This document shows, one piece after another, positions 38,669 through 43,037 of a stretch of 43,037 nucleotides of DNA. The stretch is from the NCBI GenBank assembly GCA_919902495.1, contig CAKKRC010000046.1, forward strand, positions 1 to 43,037, read 5' to 3'. Under the pieces are notes generated by a model. It was given only the letters and a program-made list of their open reading frames with translations. It had not been told where the DNA came from and made no database searches. Position numbers and translations under genes: made by a program. Origin of the DNA: Nitrospiria bacterium (lineage in GTDB: Bacteria; Nitrospirota; UBA9217). Each line of letters opens with the position of its first letter. The stretch's first letter is position 1.

Positions 38669-39871
38669 ATGATGTCCGGAAAGCGCATCCTTTTGGGGGT
38701 AACCGGCGGAATAGCGGCCTATAAGGCCGTTGATGTCCTGCGGCGGCTTCGGGAGCAGAACGCTGAAGTGAGGGTCGTCATGACCCGGAACGCAGCCCGG
38801 TTCGTCACGCCTCTGACCTTCGCCGCCTTGAGTGGAATGCCGGTGTTGACCGACGAGTTCGCCGAAGGGGAATGGGGCAGCATGGGGCATATTGCCGTGA
38901 CCGATGGTCTTGACCTTGCCCTGGTAGCTCCGGCAACGGCCAATATCATCGGAAAAATGGCTGCTGGCATCGCTGACGATACCCTGTCCACAGCGCTCAT
39001 GGCGGCAGCATGCCCGGTCATCGTTGCGCCTGCCATGAACGACCGCATGTACCGGAATGCCATACTGCAAAAGAACATTGCATACCTCAGGACGGCCGGT
39101 ATCAGGTTCGTAGACCCGGATACCGGCGCCCTTGCCTGCGGCACGAACGGCCAGGGGAGATTGGCTTCACTGGAGAGCATTCTGCAGGCGGTTGTCGACG
39201 CCTGTTCGCCGAAATCCCTCGCCGGGATCAACGTCCTGGTCACCGCGGGCCCGACACGGGAACCGATCGACGCGGTTCGGTTCATCAGCAACCCGTCGAC
39301 CGGGAAGATGGGATATGCCCTGGCAGCTGCGGCGCGGGACCGCGGAGCAACTGTCTTGCTCGTGTCAGGTCCGACCCAGCTTGTTCCCCCGCAGGGGGTC
39401 GACCTTATCGCAGTGACCACTGCCGCAGAGATGGACCGTGCCGTGAAGGAGCATGCCGGACGGTGCAAGGTCATTATCATGGCAGCTGCCGTGTCTGATT
39501 TCCGACCGTTGGAGACATCGGACCGCAAGATCAAGAAGAGCAGCGCCCCATTACAGTTAGCGCTCGAGCCGACCACGGATATATTGAAAGGTCTTGGTGA
39601 TGCAAAAGAAGGGCGTATTCTCGTTGGATTTGCCGCGGAGACCGATGCGCTCGTCCTGAACGCCCGCGAAAAGCTTGTCCGAAAGAATCTCGATCTTATC
39701 ATTGCGAACGACATCGATGCACCGGATTCGGGTTTTGCCGCAGACACGAACAGGGCAACCATGATCGACCGCACAGGTTCCGTTGATGAGCTGCCGTGCA
39801 TGACGAAGGCCGAGATGGCTGTCCGCATCATCGACAAGGTCATAGAACTCAAGAAAAATCAAGGGCTTTGA
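38669..39871 (+). CDS. coaBC: Bifunctional phosphopantothenoylcysteine synthetase/decarboxylase
   Basis: CoaBC couples phosphopantothenate to cysteine and decarboxylates the product in coenzyme A synthesis. The 400-aa protein starts with the FMN-binding CoaC domain (GVTGGIAAYKAVDVLRRL, VMTRNAARFVTPLTF, with catalytic His in GSMGHIAVTD and APAMNDRMY) and continues with the CoaB domain (VLVTAGPTREPIDAVRFISN, AAAVSDFRP, DLIIANDI). Two adjacent ATG codons (38669, 38672) are equally possible starts. It closes the lepA-to-coaBC block. Confidence 0.96.
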   Translation: MMSGKRILLGVTGGIAAYKAVDVLRRLREQNAEVRVVMTRNAARFVTPLTFAALSGMPVLTDEFAEGEWGSMGHIAVTDGLDLALVAPATANIIGKMAAGIADDTLSTALMAAACPVIVAPAMNDRMYRNAILQKNIAYLRTAGIRFVDPDTGALACGTNGQGRLASLESILQAVVDACSPKSLAGINVLVTAGPTREPIDAVRFISNPSTGKMGYALAAAARDRGATVLLVSGPTQLVPPQGVDLIAVTTAAEMDRAVKEHAGRCKVIIMAAAVSDFRPLETSDRKIKKSSAPLQLALEPTTDILKGLGDAKEGRILVGFAAETDALVLNAREKLVRKNLDLIIANDIDAPDSGFAADTNRATMIDRTGSVDELPCMTKAEMAVRIIDKVIELKKNQGL

Positions 39872-39872
39872 C

Positions 39873-39902
39873 TTGACTTTCCGAAACGATTTCTGGTACA
39901 AT
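39873..39902 (+). promoter_or_regulatory. Promoter for the TPR-roadblock operon
   Basis: TTGACT (39873-39878), 18-base spacer ending TGG, TACAAT (39897-39902), an extended -10 promoter. A second TTGACT sits at 39868. The leader to the ATG at 39935 is about 26 bases and has no ribosome binding site. Confidence 0.65.
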
Positions 39903-39934
39903 CAACGCAATTTGGACCTCGCTCTACCTACCCA

Positions 39935-41299
39935 ATGGAGAAAGAAAACGCCGAAATAGAGAAATTGACGGAGCGGATCGCCAAGGATCCCAAGTCGAAG
40001 CTCTTTGTGCCTCTTGCCGAAGAGCATAAGAAGGCCGGGGACATCGAAACGGCCATCCGCGTGCTGACGGACGGACTGAAACACAATCCGGGCTACGTCA
40101 CTGCGCGATCGTTTCTGGGCAGGCTGCTCATGGATAAAGGGGACCTGGCCGGAGCGCAGAAGGAACTGGAGGAGGTCATCAAGACCATTCCCGACAACCT
40201 TCTGGCGCAGCGCAAGCTGGGTGATATTTACGTGCTTCAGGGGCGGGGGACCGACGCGCTGCCGAGATATAAGGCGGCACTCGCGTTGAACCCGGGTGAC
40301 AAGGACCTCCCGTCGCTCCTTGCGGACCTTGAAGCAGGCAAGGATGTATCTTCCCGGATACCAGGACCGAAGACACCTGCGTCACCAGCCGAAATAAAAC
40401 CGCAGCCGGTCCCCGCAGCTCCCGCCCAGCCGAAGGCGGCCCCGGCCGCGGCCCTCAAGACCGCAACACCGCCGCAAACCGCCGCCGCTCAAAAATCCCC
40501 TGCCGCGCCTGTACCGCATGCCACCCTGAAGGCAGAGCAAACAGCAGCAGCTCCTGTTCCGCCTGTTAAAGCCGCAGCTCCACCTCCGGCACCGCCGGCC
40601 CCCGACGAGGCAGAGGTCATCGAAGATATCGTTGAACTTGAGTCGCTGGACCGCGCGGTCCCGGCTCCCGAACCGATCACACCGTCACCCGCAACGTTCC
40701 CTGTCCCTGCGCCCTTCGACCTGAGCGAAGCTCCGATCGAGACGGTTTCCGGCAGTGAAGAACGTGAGGCAGTTTCCTGGGAAGCGGCCGATGCAGCTGT
40801 TCCTGAACAAGTCGAGCAGTCGGGTGCGGACCAGGGCAGCGACGATCTGAACACGAATACCCTTGCGGAACTCTATATCTCGCAAGGTTTTTACGATAAG
40901 GCCATCGAGATCTATCAGGGAATGCTGAATGATCGGCCGGGCAACGCAGTCTTACAGCAGAAACTTGAGCAGATCAGGGCCATGTCCGGTGAGGCCGACA
41001 AGGGCCATGAACGGTTTACCGGGGCAACCCCGGGTCCGGGAGAATACGCCCCGCCCGCTGCGGATGTCTTTACTGCGGACCCGACGGCGGCCGTTTCCGG
41101 CGCATCACCTCCGGCAGCAGATGCGTCCTCTCGTAAGGAAACAATTCTCCGTGAACCAGCTCCGCAGATGACCGTTCAGGATCCATCAGGGGCACCTGCT
41201 TCTCCGCACGGTCCTCAGGCAGCAACCACCAGAAGAAAAGAGACGATCGACCGGCTCGAGTCGTGGTTGAACACCATCATGAAGGAGAAACCGGAATAA
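39935..41299 (+). CDS. TPR protein with long Pro/Ala-rich linker
   Basis: A 454-aa protein. Residues 1-130 form TPR helices (AEEHKKAGDIETAIRVLTDGLKHNPGYVTAR, then LGRLLMDKGDLAGAQKELEEVIKTIPDN, then LGDIYVLQGRGTDALPRYKAALALNPGD). About 140-235 is a Pro/Ala/Lys-rich disordered linker. A further TPR lies near 315-345 (LAELYISQGFYDKAIEIYQGMLNDRPGN), then another disordered part and a final short helix (RRKETIDRLESWLNTIM). No signal peptide or membrane helix is visible, so it is probably cytoplasmic, a scaffold. Its stop overlaps the roadblock gene by one base, so the two likely act together. Confidence 0.8.
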   Translation: MEKENAEIEKLTERIAKDPKSKLFVPLAEEHKKAGDIETAIRVLTDGLKHNPGYVTARSFLGRLLMDKGDLAGAQKELEEVIKTIPDNLLAQRKLGDIYVLQGRGTDALPRYKAALALNPGDKDLPSLLADLEAGKDVSSRIPGPKTPASPAEIKPQPVPAAPAQPKAAPAAALKTATPPQTAAAQKSPAAPVPHATLKAEQTAAAPVPPVKAAAPPPAPPAPDEAEVIEDIVELESLDRAVPAPEPITPSPATFPVPAPFDLSEAPIETVSGSEEREAVSWEAADAAVPEQVEQSGADQGSDDLNTNTLAELYISQGFYDKAIEIYQGMLNDRPGNAVLQQKLEQIRAMSGEADKGHERFTGATPGPGEYAPPAADVFTADPTAAVSGASPPAADASSRKETILREPAPQMTVQDPSGAPASPHGPQAATTRRKETIDRLESWLNTIMKEKPE

Positions 41300-41655
41300 T
41301 GTCCTTCGCCGATATCCTCAGAGAGGTCGTGAACGGTACCGAAGGTGCCCTGGGGGCGCTCGTGGTAGGGGTTGACGGGATCCCTGTCGATGAGTACTCC
41401 ATCACGAAAGACATCGATCTTCAATCCATGACGGTAGAGTATGCCACGCTCCTGAAAGAGATCGAACGGGGATCGCAGGCCTCCCAGCTTGGCTCCACGA
41501 GGGAGGTCACGGTCATTGCGGACGCGGCCATGATCCTGCTTCGACGGCTCAATGAGGAGTACTTTATGGTGCTGATCATACGGCCTGACGGGAACTTCGG
41601 CAAGGGAAGATTTCTTCTTCGGATGTCGGTGCCGAAGTTGCTGAAGGAATTCTGA
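41299..41655 (+). CDS. Roadblock/LC7-domain protein (MglB-like)
   Basis: A 118-aa cytoplasmic protein made of one roadblock/LC7 domain: [43 protein letters not shown], then [24 protein letters not shown]. Bacterial members act as GTPase-activating or scaffold partners of small Ras-like GTPases (MglA type). No MglA gene is in the window. The ATG overlaps the TPR gene's stop; AAGGAG lies 11 bases upstream. A strong terminator follows. Confidence 0.88.
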   Translation: MSFADILREVVNGTEGALGALVVGVDGIPVDEYSITKDIDLQSMTVEYATLLKEIERGSQASQLGSTREVTVIADAAMILLRRLNEEYFMVLIIRPDGNFGKGRFLLRMSVPKLLKEF

Positions 41656-41689
41656 CAGATCAAAATCCACGCAGGAACGTACGCTTCTC

Positions 41690-41712
41690 AAAACTGCCTC
41701 AGGCAGTTTTTT
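41690..41712 (+). terminator. Rho-independent terminator after the roadblock gene
   Basis: AAAACTGCC-TCA-GGCAGTTTT (41690-41710) is a perfect 9-bp hairpin running into TTTTTTG. It lies 17 bases before the aroQ ATG, so aroQ depends on read-through or a promoter close by. Confidence 0.85.
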
Positions 41713-41728
41713 GTTTTCCGGGAGGACC

Positions 41729-42175
41729 ATGAAGATACTGGTTGTACACGGGCCGAACCTCAATCTGCTGGGGAAACGGGAGCCTCACATCTATGGCACC
41801 GTTACCCTGGATGAGATCAACGGGCGACTGACAGCGCTGGCGAAGGAACTGGGGACGGATGTATCCTGCTTCCAGTCGAACCATGAGGGAGAACTGGTGC
41901 AGAAGATCCAGGACGCCATGGGCCAGTACCAGGCCATCGTGATCAATCCCGGGGCCTACACCCATACGAGCGTCGCGCTTCGCGATGCCATAGCATCGAC
42001 GGGCATCCTTGCCGTGGAAGTGCATCTCTCGAACATCTACCGCAGAGAGGAGTTCCGTAAGCATTCGTACATTTCAGGCGTTGCTGCCGGCCAGATAACC
42101 GGTTTTGGGCCTGAGAGCTATTTGCTCGGGCTCCGCGCCGCCGTCCAGGCGGTACGGTCCGCAGCCGGTCAATGA
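41729..42175 (+). CDS. aroQ: Type II 3-dehydroquinate dehydratase
   Basis: The enzyme makes 3-dehydroshikimate in the aromatic amino acid pathway. The 148-aa protein has the type II pattern: [10 protein letters not shown], the catalytic Tyr22 in [40 protein letters not shown] and H99 in [24 protein letters not shown] stands close before the ATG; the upstream in-frame ATG of 41711 lies inside the terminator U-run. Its stop overlaps pepP (ATGA). Confidence 0.97.
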   Translation: MKILVVHGPNLNLLGKREPHIYGTVTLDEINGRLTALAKELGTDVSCFQSNHEGELVQKIQDAMGQYQAIVINPGAYTHTSVALRDAIASTGILAVEVHLSNIYRREEFRKHSYISGVAAGQITGFGPESYLLGLRAAVQAVRSAAGQ

Positions 42176-43037
42176 ACGATCTCCGAAGTGAAAGTGCGCG
42201 CGTTGTCGCGCTTCGGCGGCTCATGGGGGAACGAAACATAGAGGCCCTCCTCGTGACGCAGCGTGAGAACGTACGGTACCTTACAGGGTTTACCGGTTCA
42301 TCGGGAAGCGTCGTGATCGCTTCCGGCAAACCGATACTGGTCACGGATTTTCGTTATCAGATCCAGGCGGCCGCAGAGGCCCCGAAGGTGAAGGTCCTGA
42401 TCCAGAAGAAGGACCATGTTACTGCGGTCAAGGAAGCGGCGAAACGGCTTGGCGTCAATACCCTGTGGTTCGATGATGCCTCGATGACCATCGAACGAGC
42501 CAAAGCCTTCAGAAAACAGGGGCTCCACTTGAAAGGCATCAAGGACCCGGTCGCAGAGATACGGCAGCGGAAGGACCGTATTGAACTTGCAAAGATCAAT
42601 ACCGCCATTCACCGGGCGGAGGACGCCTTTCGGGCATTGAAGCGTTTCATCAAACCGGGCGTGTCGGAGCGTGAACTGGGATTCAAGCTGGAAATGCTCA
42701 TACGCGAGCAGGGATCGCGCAGAACGGCCTTTGACATCATCGTTGCTTCGGGAACGAACGGCGCCATGCCCCATGCATCGATCACCGATCGCCGTCTCCG
42801 CGCAGGGGACCTGGTGACCCTCGATTTTGGCGCGGAAGCGGACGGATACTACAGCGATATCACCAGGACCGTCTGTGTCGGCCGGCCGACACCACGGCAG
42901 CGCAGGGTCCATGATCTTGTGCTCCAGGCCCAGACCCGGGCCATCGACGCGGTCAAACCGGGTGTGCGCTGCGCTGAGCTCGACCGTCATGCCCGCACCA
43001 CCATCGCGCAGGCCGGTCACGGGAAATACTTCGGGCA
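42172..43037 (+). CDS. pepP: Xaa-Pro aminopeptidase (M24), 3' part cut by window end
   Basis: The first 288 codons of a creatinase/prolidase-type metallopeptidase that removes residues before proline. An N-terminal creatinase-like domain (about 1-125, [18 protein letters not shown]) precedes the pita-bread catalytic domain, with [18 protein letters not shown] and the first two metal ligands D218 ([10 protein letters not shown]) and D229 (YSDITRT). The His and Glu ligands lie beyond the window. The ATG overlaps the aroQ stop. In many genomes efp follows pepP, but that cannot be seen here. Confidence 0.92.
   Translation, partial: MNDLRSESARVVALRRLMGERNIEALLVTQRENVRYLTGFTGSSGSVVIASGKPILVTDFRYQIQAAAEAPKVKVLIQKKDHVTAVKEAAKRLGVNTLWFDDASMTIERAKAFRKQGLHLKGIKDPVAEIRQRKDRIELAKINTAIHRAEDAFRALKRFIKPGVSERELGFKLEMLIREQGSRRTAFDIIVASGTNGAMPHASITDRRLRAGDLVTLDFGAEADGYYSDITRTVCVGRPTPRQRRVHDLVLQAQTRAIDAVKPGVRCAELDRHARTTIAQAGHGKYFG

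Overview
This is about 43 kb of gene-dense, GC-rich bacterial chromosome with short intergenic gaps, ordinary start signals (many GTG and TTG starts with good ribosome binding sites) and no transposase, integrase, tRNA, rRNA or CRISPR array that I can see. The gene order lepA-lepB-(DUF4845-like)-yicC-remA-gmk-rpoZ-coaBC and TPR-roadblock-aroQ-pepP, an abundance of sensor kinases, a hydrogenase maturation gene and periplasmic c-type haem (CxxCH) sensor domains suggest a free-living anaerobe or microaerobe of the Nitrospirota / Desulfobacterota kind. The phylum is an inference; no 16S is present.

Layout. 1-2.1 kb: hypE, then a mostly non-coding kilobase with a tiny membrane protein and a candidate minus-strand small RNA with its own promoter and terminator. 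2.1-6.5 kb: membrane proteins (small unknown, CNT nucleoside transporter, unknown 175-aa protein, DUF155/RMD1 protein), then a CBS-domain gene behind a strong promoter and a structured leader that resembles a GEMM (cyclic dinucleotide) riboswitch with a built-in terminator. 6.5-10.2 kb: CAP-domain protein and rpmB on the minus strand, recG divergent from rpmB. 10.4-17.1 kb: a coiled-coil protein, prepilin peptidase pilD, a PAS kinase and an NtrC-type regulator with overlapping frames (a PilSR-like arrangement), then ligA and nfo. 17.2-18.8 kb: MATE transporter and a small protein.

19.0-26.9 kb: a minus-strand run of six signalling genes: CheY-like receiver, tail-anchored TPR-like protein, O-methyltransferase-like enzyme, HAMP kinase, a Cache-PAS kinase carrying a CxxCH haem motif, and an NtrC-type regulator whose sigma-54 contact loop is altered. 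Divergently, 27.1-30.8 kb carries tldD, a second CxxCH sensor fused to HAMP-PAS-GGDEF, and mogA. The paired haem-c sensors, one feeding phosphotransfer and one c-di-GMP, make this the most interesting part of the window.

31-43 kb: zinc-ribbon/Yip1 protein, DUF2752 protein, ROK sugar kinase, then the lepA...coaBC housekeeping cluster, in which remA is broken by a one-base frameshift and rpoZ has a long acidic tail, and finally TPR, roadblock, aroQ and a pepP cut by the window end. Several families of short palindromic intergenic repeats recur in the gaps.
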